From contig NZ_CP015225.1 of assembly GCF_001623525.1 (NCBI RefSeq), positions 2,976,001 to 3,040,000 on the forward strand: a DNA stretch of 64,000 bases, written 5' to 3'. The translations under genes were made by a program, and so were the position numbers. This DNA comes from Pseudomonas fluorescens. GTDB lineage: Bacteria; Pseudomonadota; Gammaproteobacteria; Pseudomonadales; Pseudomonadaceae. Positions 1 through 10,967 of the stretch are shown piece by piece. Below the pieces are notes generated by a model, which made no database searches, was not told the origin of the DNA, and saw only the letters and a list, made by a program, of their open reading frames with translations. Each line of letters begins with the position of its first letter. Position 1 is the stretch's first letter.

Positions 1-432
1 GGCCGCGTCCTTGGACAGGTTCCATTCGTTCTGGCCGGGAATCGCGAAATAGTCGTAGGGCTTGGCGGTGGCAGCCACGTTGACGTGACCGTAGCGCGAA
101 GCTTCTTCGATGGCTTTCTGCGACCAGATACCGGTGTCGATGTAGTCGGCCTTGCCACTTTCCGGCAGCAGGTTCAACGGGATCTGGGCGAACTGCTGGC
201 TGGCGCCGCCCTGCAGGAACAACACCTTGTAGTTGGACGGGATGTTCAGCAGATCACGCAGGTCCTGCTCGGCCTTGGTGGCAATGGATACGAACTCATC
301 GCTGCGATGGCTCATTTCCATGACCGACAGGCCCTTGCCGTGCCAGTCGAGAAGTTCACCCTGGGCACGCTTCAGGACCGCTTCAGGCAACGCCGCCGGG
401 CCGGCACAGAAGTTATAGGCTCTCTTGCTCAC
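1..432 (-). CDS. serC: Phosphoserine aminotransferase SerC (N-terminal part; gene runs off the left edge)
   Basis: PLP-dependent aminotransferase of serine and pyridoxal-phosphate biosynthesis, which interconverts 3-phosphohydroxypyruvate and phosphoserine using glutamate. The first 144 codons are visible. They read MSKRAYNFCAGPAALPE, followed by LSVMEMSHRS, LFLQGGASQQFAQIP and TGIWSQKAIEEA, all typical of the SerC N-terminal half. The start is a GTG at 432-430; an ATG one base out of frame is followed at once by a stop. serC lies directly downstream of gyrA, the usual Pseudomonas order (gyrA, serC, pheA). A gyrA terminator and a REP doublet in between suggest that serC has its own promoter. 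Confidence 0.95.
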   Translation of the reverse strand, partial: MSKRAYNFCAGPAALPEAVLKRAQGELLDWHGKGLSVMEMSHRSDEFVSIATKAEQDLRDLLNIPSNYKVLFLQGGASQQFAQIPLNLLPESGKADYIDTGIWSQKAIEEASRYGHVNVAATAKPYDYFAIPGQNEWNLSKDAA

Positions 433-524
433 ATCCAATCTCGCTCTGATCTGGTGGTCACTTAAATCTTCATTCACCCATCACCCGATGGTAGCTACCG
501 CTCATGTAAGGATTGCCCTGAACC

Positions 525-615
525 TGTGGCGAGGGAGCTTGCTCCCGCTGGGCTGCGCAGCAGACCCATTCTATGGGCGCTTCGCACCCAAGCGGGAGCA
601 AGCTCCCTCGCCACA
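525..615. repeat. REPIN (family A REP doublet) between gyrA and serC
   Basis: Two inverted copies of TGTGGCGAGGGAGCTTGCTC face each other across a 43-base centre, with TGTGG at one end and CCACA at the other. This is the typical REPIN layout of fluorescens-group pseudomonads, mobilised in trans by a RAYT transposase. No RAYT gene is seen in this window. Confidence 0.9.
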
Positions 616-701
616 ATGAATCAAACAAACCTTAAGTGAGCAGCATCAGCCCCACAGGAGAATGTGCAGTGTCGCAAATTTTTAAACGGGACAAACAACA
701 A

Positions 702-725
702 GGGGGCGAATCTTCATCCGCCCCC
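702..725 (-). terminator. Intrinsic terminator after gyrA
   Basis: On the minus strand a 10-bp stem (GGGGGCGGAT / ATTCGCCCCC, one G-T wobble) with a GAAG loop begins about 10 bases past the gyrA stop. It is followed by a T-rich tail (TTGTTGTTT). Its position and strand fit the end of the gyrA transcript. Confidence 0.75.
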
Positions 726-736
726 CGCGTGTCCGC

Positions 737-3400
<2,664 letters not shown>

Positions 3401-3432
3401 GAGAAGCCTGATTCCTTTTTCTGGTGAAACCT

Positions 3433-3490
3433 CGTCACATCCAGATGGGACGAACGAAGCTCGCCGCTGCAGAACAAGTGCCGTGCAGCG
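3433..3490 (-). ncRNA. Structured gyrA 5' leader, candidate gyrA RNA motif
   Basis: On the minus strand, just upstream of the gyrA start, two hairpins are visible. The first has a 7-bp stem, CGCTGCA / TGCAGCG (3490-3484 with 3471-3465). The second is CGTC-C-CAT, loop CTGG, ATG-T-GACG (3452-3433). A conserved gyrA RNA motif is known in the 5' UTRs of Pseudomonas gyrA genes. The position and paired structure fit, but the assignment to that family is from memory and was not checked against a covariance model. Confidence 0.55.
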
Positions 3491-3728
3491 ACTTACGACA
3501 AATCAACGAGTTATGCCATGGATCTGCGCAGTAAAGGCCACCTCGCGAGGCAGCCTTGGAAACCGCCGGATGTTATCACAAGAGCCGCCACGCACCTATC
3601 CCCCAGATGCGCATGGTGCGTAGTTAGTTGACCGGTGACAGGCTGATATGGGACCAGAGGGGCTTAGAAGCGCTGCGGATGGAGAATCAGGGCGAAAATG
3701 CAAGGCATTTGTTGCCTTTGAGGACCTT

Positions 3729-3820
3729 ATCGCGAGCAAGCTCGCTCACAAGGACTCTTAATGTCCGAAATTTCAGACATGCCCTGTCCACTGTGGGAGC
3801 GAGCTTGCCCGCGATGGCGG
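3729..3820. repeat. REP pair (family B) between mtnA and gyrA
   Basis: ATCGCGAGCAAGCTCGCTCA at 3729 is the inverted partner of TGTGGGAGCGAGCTTGCCCG at 3792. The pair sits downstream of mtnA in a 441-base gap (3401-3841). The gap otherwise holds the gyrA leader and a region (3491-3728) in which I see no gene or clear signal. Confidence 0.85.
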
Positions 3821-3841
3821 CAGATCACCCTCTGGAAATCT

Positions 3842-4918
3842 TCAGTGCAACCGCTTGCGGCACATCAACTGCGCCAGCTTGGCGGTGTCCGGACGCTCGA
3901 TGATGCCCTTCTCCGTGACGATGACGTCGATCAAATCCGCCGGGGTGATATCGAACGTCGGGTTGAAGGCTTCCACCTCCCCACCCAGCCTCTTGCCGCC
4001 GATTTCCAGCAGTTCACGCCCATCGCGCTCCTCGACCGGAACGTCATCACCGCAGGCCAGGCTCATGTCGATGGTCGAACTCGGCGCCACCACCATGAAA
4101 CGCACGCCATGGTGCATGGCACAGACCGCCAGTTGATAGGTACCGATCTTGTTCGCCACATCGCCATTGGCGGTGATGCAGTCGGCACCGACAATCACCC
4201 AGGTCACACCTTTCGTCTTCATGATATGGGCAGCGGCGGAATCGGCGTTGAGGGTCACCGGGATGCTCTCTCGGGCCAGCTCCCACGCCGTCAGGCGCGA
4301 GCCTTGCAGCGATGGACGGGTTTCGTCGGCATAGACGCGCTCCACCATGCCTTCGATATACGCGCCACGGATGACACCCAAGGCCGTGCCGAAGCCACCG
4401 CTCGCCAGGGCGCCGGTGTTGCCGTGGGTGAGGATGGCCTGGGCGTTGCCCTGGTGCTTGCGGATCAGGTCGACACCGAGCTGGGTCATGGTCAGGTTGG
4501 CTTCGCGGTCACTTTCGTGGATCGCGATGGCTTCAGCCTCAAGTACCGCCAGCGGCTCGGCGTGCTCTTTCAAGCGCCCCAACCGGTCGCGCATCCGATC
4601 CAGCGCCCAGAAGAGGTTCGCCGCTGTCGGCCGGGCCTCGGCCAGCAAGGCAAAATCAGCCTCCAGGGCCGATTGCCAGTCACCGCCCTCGGCCACCCTG
4701 GTCCGCGCCGCCAGCACGACACCATAAGCCGCGCTGATGCCGATGGCCTGCGCTCCGCGCACCACCAGCGAGCCAATGGCCTCGGCCACATCGGCGGCAC
4801 AGGTGCAGGCGATCCAGTTTTCCTCGGACGGCAAGACACGCAGGTCCAACAGGTACAGGACGCCATCACGCCAATCGATGGCCTTCACCTTCTCCGCAGC
4901 CAATAGTCGATCGCGCAT
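3842..4918 (-). CDS. mtnA: Methylthioribose-1-phosphate isomerase MtnA, catalytic cysteine replaced
   Basis: Family role: converts 5-methylthioribose-1-phosphate to methylthioribulose-1-phosphate in methionine salvage (eIF2B-alpha-like fold). The frame is intact, 358 residues, normal length, with the family C-terminal pattern [13 protein letters not shown] and the end RKRLH. The catalytic-cysteine motif TH-C-NTG (Cys160 in the B. subtilis enzyme) reads THGNTG here, with Gly166 encoded by GGC at 4423-4421. Other normally invariant positions differ: Gln57 for Pro in RGAPAIG, Cys247 for Arg in GADRI, Ser203 for Trp in RPWLQGSRL, Leu26 for Gln in LLDQR. The catalytic Asp246 and the NKIGT loop remain. 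The isomerase is therefore probably inactive or has a changed function. It is divergent to mtaD, its usual pathway partner. Confidence 0.9.
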   Translation of the reverse strand: MRDRLLAAEKVKAIDWRDGVLYLLDLRVLPSEENWIACTCAADVAEAIGSLVVRGAQAIGISAAYGVVLAARTRVAEGGDWQSALEADFALLAEARPTAANLFWALDRMRDRLGRLKEHAEPLAVLEAEAIAIHESDREANLTMTQLGVDLIRKHQGNAQAILTHGNTGALASGGFGTALGVIRGAYIEGMVERVYADETRPSLQGSRLTAWELARESIPVTLNADSAAAHIMKTKGVTWVIVGADCITANGDVANKIGTYQLAVCAMHHGVRFMVVAPSSTIDMSLACGDDVPVEERDGRELLEIGGKRLGGEVEAFNPTFDITPADLIDVIVTEKGIIERPDTAKLAQLMCRKRLH

Positions 4919-5024
4919 CCTTCACCCCGTACTCATGAACAAAAGCCGCCGATTATAGCGATCCCTCCGCGAAGACGCTCGGGTATACTTCGCCATCCTT
5001 TATACCCCATGGAACCGTTCCACG

Positions 5025-6356
5025 ATGCCCAAGCCTGCCGTTGCGCTCGACTTATTATTGCTGCCGACCTGGTTGGTGCCTGTCGAACCCGCCGGTGTAG
5101 TGCTCAAGGATCATGGCCTGGGCATTCGCGACGGCTGCATCGCGTTCATCGGTCCACGGGCAGAAGCCCTCCGGTGTGACGCCGCCCAGGTCCGTGAGCT
5201 GCCCGGCATGCTGCTCAGCCCCGGCCTGATCAATGCCCATGGCCACGCAGCCATGACCCTGTTCCGCGGCCTGGCCGACGACCTGCCTTTGATGACCTGG
5301 CTCGAACAGCACATCTGGCCGGCGGAAGCCAAATGGGTCGATGAGCATTTCGTACGCGACGGCACCGACCTGGCCATCGCCGAACAGATCAGGGGCGGCA
5401 TCACCTGCTTCTCCGACATGTATTTCTACCCCAAGATCGCCAGCGAGTGTGTCCACGACAGCGGTATTCGTGCGCAAATCGCGATTCCAATCCTCGATTT
5501 CCCGATCCCCGGTGCCGCCAGCGCCGACGAAGCCATTCGTCAGGGCATCGAATTGTTTGGCGACCTCAAGCACCACCCACGGATCAAAGTCGCATTCGGC
5601 CCGCACGCCCCCTATACCGTGGGCGACGAGAACCTGGAGAAAATCCGCGTGATCGCCGAGGAACTGGACGCGGCCATTCATATGCATGTTCACGAAACCG
5701 CCTTCGAAGTGCAGCAGGCTGTGGATAACACCGCGGAGCGACCGCTGGCGCGCCTGGGACGACTTGGCCTGCTGGGGCCACGCTTTCAGGCCGTGCACAT
5801 GACTCAAATCAGCGACGAAGACCAGGCCTTGCTGGTAGAAAGCAACTGCAGCGTGATCCACTGCCCGGAATCGAACCTGAAGCTGGCCAGCGGTTTCTGC
5901 CCAGTGGAGCGCCTGTGGCAGGCCGGCGTCAATGTGGCGCTCGGCACCGACGGTGCGGCGAGCAACAACGACCTGGATCTGCTGGGCGAAACCCGCACCG
6001 CGGCCCTGCTGGCCAAGGCCGTCGCCGGCTCGGCCACGGCCCTGGATGCCCACCGGGCGCTGCGCATGGCCACGCTCAATGGCGCCCGGGCGCTGGGCAT
6101 CGAGGCGATTGTCGGCTCGCTGGAAGTGGGCAAGGCCGCCGACCTGGTGGCCTTCGATCTGTCGGGCCTGGCCCAGCAGCCGATCTACGACCCGGTGTCG
6201 CAGTTGATCTATGCCACCGGTCGCGATTGCGTAAAACACCTGTGGGTGGGCGGCAAGCCGTTATTGGAGGATGGCCGACTGACCCGCATGGACGAATCAA
6301 GACTGATCGCCACGGCCCAGGCCTGGGGTCGCCGCATCAGCGGCCACAACGAATAA
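5025..6356 (+). CDS. mtaD: 5-methylthioadenosine/S-adenosylhomocysteine deaminase (TRZ/ATZ amidohydrolase)
   Basis: Metal-dependent amidohydrolase that deaminates methylthioadenosine, in pseudomonads the first step of MTA salvage through methylthioinosine. 443 residues. Visible are the HGH metal motif (about residues 72-74) in [35 protein letters not shown], the conserved [10 protein letters not shown] histidine, [12 protein letters not shown] and the metal aspartate in [16 protein letters not shown]. All catalytic positions look intact, unlike in the neighbouring mtnA. It is divergent from mtnA across about 106 bases that contain a TATACT-like -10 box for this gene near 4983-4990. Confidence 0.93.
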   Translation: MPKPAVALDLLLLPTWLVPVEPAGVVLKDHGLGIRDGCIAFIGPRAEALRCDAAQVRELPGMLLSPGLINAHGHAAMTLFRGLADDLPLMTWLEQHIWPAEAKWVDEHFVRDGTDLAIAEQIRGGITCFSDMYFYPKIASECVHDSGIRAQIAIPILDFPIPGAASADEAIRQGIELFGDLKHHPRIKVAFGPHAPYTVGDENLEKIRVIAEELDAAIHMHVHETAFEVQQAVDNTAERPLARLGRLGLLGPRFQAVHMTQISDEDQALLVESNCSVIHCPESNLKLASGFCPVERLWQAGVNVALGTDGAASNNDLDLLGETRTAALLAKAVAGSATALDAHRALRMATLNGARALGIEAIVGSLEVGKAADLVAFDLSGLAQQPIYDPVSQLIYATGRDCVKHLWVGGKPLLEDGRLTRMDESRLIATAQAWGRRISGHNE

Positions 6357-6360
6357 CCAC

Positions 6361-6384
6361 GCCCCTTGAGCCACGGCTCGGGGC
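6361..6384 (+). terminator. Hairpin with T-run between mtaD and ubiG
   Basis: GCCCC-TT-GAGC, loop CACG, GCTC-GGGGC, followed six bases later by TTTTT at 6391. It starts five bases after the mtaD stop, and ubiG begins at 6418. It is a plausible terminator or partial attenuator between the two genes; the two-base bulge and late T-run make it imperfect. Confidence 0.5.
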
Positions 6385-6417
6385 ACCTGATTTTTCAAGC
6401 TTTTCGAGGATCTGCAC

Positions 6418-7116
6418 ATGAGCAACGTCGACCACGCCGAAATCGCCAAATTCGAAGCCCTGGCCCATCGCTGGTGGGACCGTGAAAGTGAATTCAAACC
6501 GCTGCACGACATCAATCCGCTGCGGGTCAACTGGATTGACGAACGGGTCAACCTGGCTGGCAAGAAGGTGCTCGACGTCGGTTGTGGCGGCGGCATCCTC
6601 AGCGAAGCCATGGCCCAGCGCGGGGCGACGGTGATGGGCATCGACATGGGCGAAGCGCCACTGGCCGTGGCGCAACTGCATCAGCTGGAGTCGGGTGTCA
6701 GCGTGGAATACCGGCAGATCACCGCCGAAGCCCTGGCCGAAGAAATGCCCGGCCAATTCGACGTGGTCACCTGCCTGGAAATGCTCGAGCACGTGCCGGA
6801 TCCGTCGTCGGTCATCCGCGCCTGCTTCCGTATGGTCAAGCCCGGCGGCCAGGTGTTCTTCTCCACCATCAACCGCAACCCGAAGGCCTACCTGTTCGCC
6901 ATCATCGGCGCCGAATACATCATGAAGCTGCTGCCGCGCGGCACTCACGACTTCAAGAAATTCATCCGCCCTTCCGAACTGGGCGCCTGGAGCCGCGCGG
7001 CCGGGCTGACCGTCAAGGACATCATCGGCCTGACCTACAATCCGCTGACCAAGCACTACAAGCTGGCCGCCGACGTTGACGTCAACTACATGATCCAGAC
7101 CCTGCGCGAGGAGTAA
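6418..7116 (+). CDS. ubiG: Ubiquinone biosynthesis O-methyltransferase UbiG
   Basis: SAM-dependent methyltransferase carrying out both O-methylations of ubiquinone (coenzyme Q) synthesis at the membrane face. 232 residues, family length. Visible are the N-terminal [27 protein letters not shown], motif [16 protein letters not shown], the acidic SAM-ribose contact region GIDMGEAPL, and [13 protein letters not shown] near the end. A Shine-Dalgarno GAGGA lies eight bases before the ATG. The stop is four bases before mupP, so the two are very likely co-transcribed. Confidence 0.97.
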   Translation: MSNVDHAEIAKFEALAHRWWDRESEFKPLHDINPLRVNWIDERVNLAGKKVLDVGCGGGILSEAMAQRGATVMGIDMGEAPLAVAQLHQLESGVSVEYRQITAEALAEEMPGQFDVVTCLEMLEHVPDPSSVIRACFRMVKPGGQVFFSTINRNPKAYLFAIIGAEYIMKLLPRGTHDFKKFIRPSELGAWSRAAGLTVKDIIGLTYNPLTKHYKLAADVDVNYMIQTLREE

Positions 7117-7120
7117 GTCG

Positions 7121-7792
7121 ATGCGTCTCAAAGCGGTTCTCTTCGACATGGACGGCACGCTGCTCGACACCGCGCCGGACTTCATCGCCATCTGCCAGGC
7201 CATGCGCGCTGACCGTGGCTTGCCACCGATGAACACGCAGCACATTCGCGACGAGATTTCCGGCGGTGCCCGGGCGATGGTCGCGGTGACCTTTTCCATG
7301 GACCCTGAATCACCGGGGTTCGAGGAACTGCGCCAGGAGTTCCTCGACCGCTACCTCAAGGGATGCGCGGTCCACAGTCATTTGTTCGACGGCATGGCCG
7401 AGGTGCTGGCCGATATCGAAGCGGCCAACCTGATCTGGGGCGTGGTCACCAACAAGCCGGTGCGTTTCGCCGAGCCGATCATGCAGCAACTGGGCCTGGC
7501 CGAGCGCTCGAAAGTGCTGATCTGCCCTGATCACGTGAAGAACAGCAAGCCAGACCCGGAACCGCTGACCCTGGCCTGCAAGATGCTCGACCTGGATCCG
7601 GCCAGCGTGCTGTTCGTGGGCGATGACCTGCGGGACATCGAGTCCGGACGCAGCGCCGGTACCAAGACCTGCGCGGTGACCTACGGCTACATCCACCCGG
7701 ACGACAACCCGAAGCACTGGGGCGCGGACGTCGTGATCGACCACCCCTCGGCGCTGCGTGAAGTGCTGGATAACGCGTTGTGCAGTTGCTGA
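7121..7792 (+). CDS. mupP: N-acetylmuramic acid 6-phosphate phosphatase MupP (HAD family)
   Basis: HAD phosphatase that removes phosphate from MurNAc-6-phosphate in the Pseudomonas peptidoglycan recycling route that bypasses de novo synthesis. 223 residues. HAD motif I is [10 protein letters not shown] (residues 8-17, nucleophile Asp9), followed by the threonine motif in VVTNKP, the lysine region [10 protein letters not shown] and motif [13 protein letters not shown]. These motifs are shared with phosphoglycolate phosphatase (Gph), and older annotations used that name. The position directly after ubiG is the conserved mupP locus in Pseudomonas, which decides the call. Confidence 0.9.
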   Translation: MRLKAVLFDMDGTLLDTAPDFIAICQAMRADRGLPPMNTQHIRDEISGGARAMVAVTFSMDPESPGFEELRQEFLDRYLKGCAVHSHLFDGMAEVLADIEAANLIWGVVTNKPVRFAEPIMQQLGLAERSKVLICPDHVKNSKPDPEPLTLACKMLDLDPASVLFVGDDLRDIESGRSAGTKTCAVTYGYIHPDDNPKHWGADVVIDHPSALREVLDNALCSC

Positions 7793-7802
7793 ACTGAGCC
7801 GT

Positions 7803-7892
7803 TGTGGCGAGGGAGCTTGCTCCCGCTGGAGCGCGAAGCGGTCCCCTGGACGACGGCTGCGCCGCCGAGCGGGAGCAAGCTCCCTCGCCACA
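7803..7892. repeat. REPIN (family A) between mupP and yciK
   Basis: Inverted arms TGTGGCGAGGGAGCTTGCTC and its complement flank a variable centre. The element fills most of the 167-base gap between mupP and the SDR gene. Confidence 0.9.
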
Positions 7893-7959
7893 AAAGCCTC
7901 TTTGCCACAAAAGCTTCCTCGTCACCGGTACTGTGCTGCTCTAATTGTTGAGGTTTTTT

Positions 7960-8700
7960 ATGTTTGATTATTCCGCCCGCCCCGACCTGCTCAACGGCCG
8001 GGTGATTCTGGTCACCGGCGCCGGTCGCGGTATCGGTGCCGCAGCGGCGAAAGCCTATGCCGCTCATGGCGCCACCGTGCTGCTGCTGGGCAAGACCGAA
8101 GCCAACCTGACCCAGGTCTACGATGAAATCGAGGCGGCCGGTCATCCGCAGCCAGCGGTGATCCCGTTCAACCTCGAAACCGCGCTGCCTCATCAGTACG
8201 ATGAACTGGCGGCCATGATCGAAACCGAGTTCGGTCATCTGGACGGCCTGCTGCACAACGCTTCGATCATCGGCCCGCGTACACCGCTGGAACAGTTGTC
8301 CGGTGAGAATTTCATGCGGGTGATGCACGTCAACGTCAACGCGATGTTCATGCTTACCAGCACCTTGCTGCCCCTGCTCAAGCTGTCCCAGGATGCGTCC
8401 GTGGTGTTCACCTCCAGCAGCGTCGGGCGCAAGGGCCGGGCGTACTGGGGCGCCTATGGCGTGTCCAAGTTCGCCACCGAGGGGCTGATGCAGACCCTGG
8501 CCGACGAAGTCGACACCGTCGCCGCCGTGCGCGCCAACAGCATCAACCCCGGTGCCACCCGCACCAGCATGCGAGCCCAGGCCTACCCGGGGGAGAACCC
8601 GCTCAACAATCCGACGCCCGAGGAGATCATGCCGGTCTACCTGTACCTCATGGGCCCGGACAGCACCGGCGTCAATGGCCAGGCGTTCAACGCCCAATAA
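7960..8700 (+). CDS. YciK-family short-chain dehydrogenase/reductase
   Basis: NAD(P)-dependent oxidoreductase of the SDR superfamily, substrate unknown. I chose the ATG at 7960 (MFDYSARPDLLNGRVILVTG, 246 residues) over an upstream TTG because it is the conserved YciK beginning. Cofactor motif TGAGRGIGAAAA, the HNAS strand motif, catalytic Ser in FTSSSVGRKGRAYWG and the YxxxK pair in YGVSK are all present. It follows ubiG-mupP as in other pseudomonads, although a REPIN separates it from mupP. A strong hairpin follows the stop. Confidence 0.88.
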   Translation: MFDYSARPDLLNGRVILVTGAGRGIGAAAAKAYAAHGATVLLLGKTEANLTQVYDEIEAAGHPQPAVIPFNLETALPHQYDELAAMIETEFGHLDGLLHNASIIGPRTPLEQLSGENFMRVMHVNVNAMFMLTSTLLPLLKLSQDASVVFTSSSVGRKGRAYWGAYGVSKFATEGLMQTLADEVDTVAAVRANSINPGATRTSMRAQAYPGENPLNNPTPEEIMPVYLYLMGPDSTGVNGQAFNAQ

Positions 8701-8708
8701 TGGCCACG

Positions 8709-8744
8709 GCCTGCATCGCGACGACTTACCGTCGCGATGCAGGC
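8709..8744 (+). terminator. Strong hairpin after yciK
   Basis: Perfect 15-bp stem GCCTGCATCGCGACG / CGTCGCGATGCAGGC with an ACTTAC loop, eight bases after the stop codon. There is no long T-run (TCCATT follows), so it may act as a weak terminator or a 3'-end stabiliser. Confidence 0.55.
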
Positions 8745-8852
8745 TCCATTCGATGCCCAACCAAGCGAACCGCCAAACCCACGTCGCTGGAAATATCGCT
8801 ATTTGCCGCTAATAAATTGATTCCTAAGCGGTTTTTATTGAAGTGAACCGAA

Positions 8853-8868
8853 TGGCACGACTTTCGCT
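8853..8868 (+). promoter_or_regulatory. Sigma-54 promoter upstream of the GGDEF gene
   Basis: TGGCACGACTTTCGCT matches the RpoN consensus TGGCACG-N4-TTGCW, including the GG-N10-GC spacing; the only departure is TCGC for TTGC. The predicted start near 8879 leaves a leader of about 175 nt before the ATG at 9054. The leader contains several GGA motifs. The remainder of the 8701-9053 gap holds the yciK hairpin and AT-rich DNA, with no gene that I can see. Confidence 0.75.
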
Positions 8869-9053
8869 CTAAACTTCCTCAAACATGCCATGTTCGGCAA
8901 GTAGTGGACGTTGGGACGAGACTTATGCCTGCCAGGGAAAGCAGACTAAACTCAAATCAGTGTCCTACGGGACTGAAGGACCAGTACGACGCGCAGCCCA
9001 AAGCCGCCACACCCAACCTGCCAGGACAGATTTAGCTTAGGGGCTAACGCCAT

Positions 9054-9980
9054 ATGAAAACGCCCACCCAGATCAACGCGATTGACTTCGACAGCGCCAA
9101 ATTGCAGCGTCTGGGTCTTGGCCAGCCATCGCCGCTCGCGGCACGCTCCGTCAGTCTTGCGCAATTGCGCCAGCAACTGAGCCAACAGCTGCAGACCAGC
9201 CTGGAGCCACAGCGAATCCTCGGCCTGTTTTTCCGGGAAATCCAGCGGCTGGTGCCCCTGGATGCGCTGGCTTACCAGCACAAAGCCAGTGATTTGCGCC
9301 TGGAGTTCGGGCAACGCGGGCATCACACCCTCAGCTATAACCTCAGCCATGAAGGCGAACACCTGGGCGAACTGGTGTTCCGTCGCAACCAGCGCTTCAC
9401 CGAAGCCGAACAAAGCGACCTTGAATCCAGCATGTCGACGCTGCTGTATCCACTGCGCAACGCATTGCTCTATCGGGCCGCCACCCAGAGCGCCCTGCGC
9501 GATCCGCTGACCGGCACCGGCAACCGCATTGCCATGGACCAGACGCTGATGCGTGAAATCGACATGGCCAAGCGTCATTCGCAACCCTTGTCGGTGCTGA
9601 TGCTCGACATCGACCATTTCAAGCGCATCAACGATAGCCATGGTCACGGCGTTGGCGACGAAGTGCTCAAGGCCGTGGCCGAGTCGATCAAGGGCCAACT
9701 GCGCAACGTGGACATGGTGTTCAGGTTCGGCGGTGAAGAGTTTCTGATCCTGCTGGCCAATACCAGCCGGGATGCTGCGGCCATGGTCGGGGAGCGACTG
9801 CGCTACGCCGCCCAGGCCCAGGATTATTTCGCCGCGAGCACAAGGATCGAGCTGACGGTCAGCCTGGGTTGCGCCACCCTGCTACCGGGGGAATCATCGG
9901 AAAGCCTGCTGCGCAGGGCTGACAGCGCACTGTACGTGGCCAAGCGCGAAGGCCGTAATCGACTGGCAATGGCAGGCTGA
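9054..9980 (+). CDS. GGDEF-domain diguanylate cyclase
   Basis: Predicted to make cyclic-di-GMP from two GTP. 308 residues. The N-terminal part (about 1-145) is a soluble GAF-like region of unknown ligand with no membrane segment. The C-terminal GGDEF domain starts at DPLTGTGNR (about 150). The active-site motif is GGEEF (226-230) in FRFGGEEFLILL, a catalytically competent variant. An RxxD inhibitory site (RNVD, 217-220) lies exactly five residues before it, so product inhibition is expected. The gene stands alone behind a sigma-54 promoter and long leader, linking it to RpoN control and possibly to Rsm control. The SD before the ATG is modest (TTAGGGG). Confidence 0.92.
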   Translation: MKTPTQINAIDFDSAKLQRLGLGQPSPLAARSVSLAQLRQQLSQQLQTSLEPQRILGLFFREIQRLVPLDALAYQHKASDLRLEFGQRGHHTLSYNLSHEGEHLGELVFRRNQRFTEAEQSDLESSMSTLLYPLRNALLYRAATQSALRDPLTGTGNRIAMDQTLMREIDMAKRHSQPLSVLMLDIDHFKRINDSHGHGVGDEVLKAVAESIKGQLRNVDMVFRFGGEEFLILLANTSRDAAAMVGERLRYAAQAQDYFAASTRIELTVSLGCATLLPGESSESLLRRADSALYVAKREGRNRLAMAG

Positions 9981-10003
9981 AAACCTCTGTGCAAGCGAGA
10001 TTG

Positions 10004-10092
10004 TGTGGGAGCGAGCTTGCTCGCGATAGCGGCCTGGCAGTCAACCTCCCCGTCGACTGTCAGACCTCTTCGCAAGCAGGCTCGCTCCCACA
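10004..10092. repeat. REP pair (family B) between the GGDEF gene and the TenA-like gene
   Basis: TGTGGGAGCGAGCTTGCTCG at 10004 and a degenerate inverted partner ending GCTCCCACA at 10092, in the gap between two convergent genes. Confidence 0.85.
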
Positions 10093-10119
10093 GGTTGTGG
10101 CTATCTGTAGCGGTAGTAA

Positions 10120-10923
10120 TCAGCTCCCGGCCAGTGCCAGGCGCTCACGGGTGGATGAGGACTTGCTCACCGTCTCCGACTGCTCCAGTTGCATGCAGCG
10201 CTCCAGGAACAGGTACATGTAGTCATAGCTCTTGCAGACGGCCTGGCGCAGCTCCGTTTGCAGGGCTTTGCTTGGGTTCATCCCCGCCAGCGTACAGATG
10301 ATTTCCAGGGCTTCCCAAGGATGGGCATCGTCGTACTGGGCATGCATCTTCAGCCATTTCATCGCCCGCTTGCGGTCTTCCTCGGCGAAAGCGGCCGCGT
10401 AGACACCGCTGGAACACACGAGCGCCGACCACTCACCCGTCGCCCCCTCAATGGCATAGTTGGTCGCGGCGATGGCCACGATCAGCGAATCCGAGGAACT
10501 GGTGTGCCAGCACCAGTGGCTCAAGGCATGCAACTCAGGCGGCACATGCTGGGCTTGCAGGTCTTCCAGGGTCACGCCATGGGCGGCGCTCCAGTTGACC
10601 CAGTAGTCGGCATGGTTGAGTTCGACACGAATGTTGCGCATCAGCCAGCGACGCGCCATGTCCTCACCGGGGTGGCGGGCAAAGCGGGTCTTGGTGAGGT
10701 TCTGTGCCATGTATAAAGCGAACTGTTCGACGACCGGCCAACCACCAATGAGGTAGTGGCGCATGGTCCTGGCGCTGAGCTTGTTGTCGCGCATGCGCTG
10801 GTACAGTTCGTGTTCGACAACCCGGCGCTTGCTCTCGCTGCAATCGGTAATGAGCTGCTGTGCCCATTTCGGATAGCTCGTGGCGTCCATGAGCGGGCCT
10901 GTTCGGTTGAATGTGTCGATCAC
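10120..10923 (-). CDS. TenA/CADD-like iron-containing redox enzyme family protein
   Basis: Heme-oxygenase-like all-helical fold, often annotated as a TenA-family transcriptional regulator, though nothing DNA-binding is visible. 267 residues from a GTG at 10923, chosen because AGGAG lies seven bases upstream; an ATG at 10890 lacks a good SD. Likely metal ligands fit the CADD-like diiron pattern: Glu in PVVEQFALYM, Glu and His in VELNHADYW, Glu in AIEGATGEW, and HAQYDDAHPWEAL. The function is not known. It is 44 bases downstream of rbdA on the same strand and is probably co-transcribed with it. It could instead be a thiaminase-II relative, but I cannot place the TenA catalytic cysteine. Confidence 0.75.
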   Translation of the reverse strand: MIDTFNRTGPLMDATSYPKWAQQLITDCSESKRRVVEHELYQRMRDNKLSARTMRHYLIGGWPVVEQFALYMAQNLTKTRFARHPGEDMARRWLMRNIRVELNHADYWVNWSAAHGVTLEDLQAQHVPPELHALSHWCWHTSSSDSLIVAIAATNYAIEGATGEWSALVCSSGVYAAAFAEEDRKRAMKWLKMHAQYDDAHPWEALEIICTLAGMNPSKALQTELRQAVCKSYDYMYLFLERCMQLEQSETVSKSSSTRERLALAGS

Positions 10924-10967
10924 TGTCGGGCTCCTTTTGATTGTGATTTTCCAGATCAGCAAGAGTT

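Noticed and set aside
5055..6239. 394-residue minus-strand open frame over mtaD
   Set aside because: Composition of a reverse-frame shadow; mtaD is complete on the plus strand.
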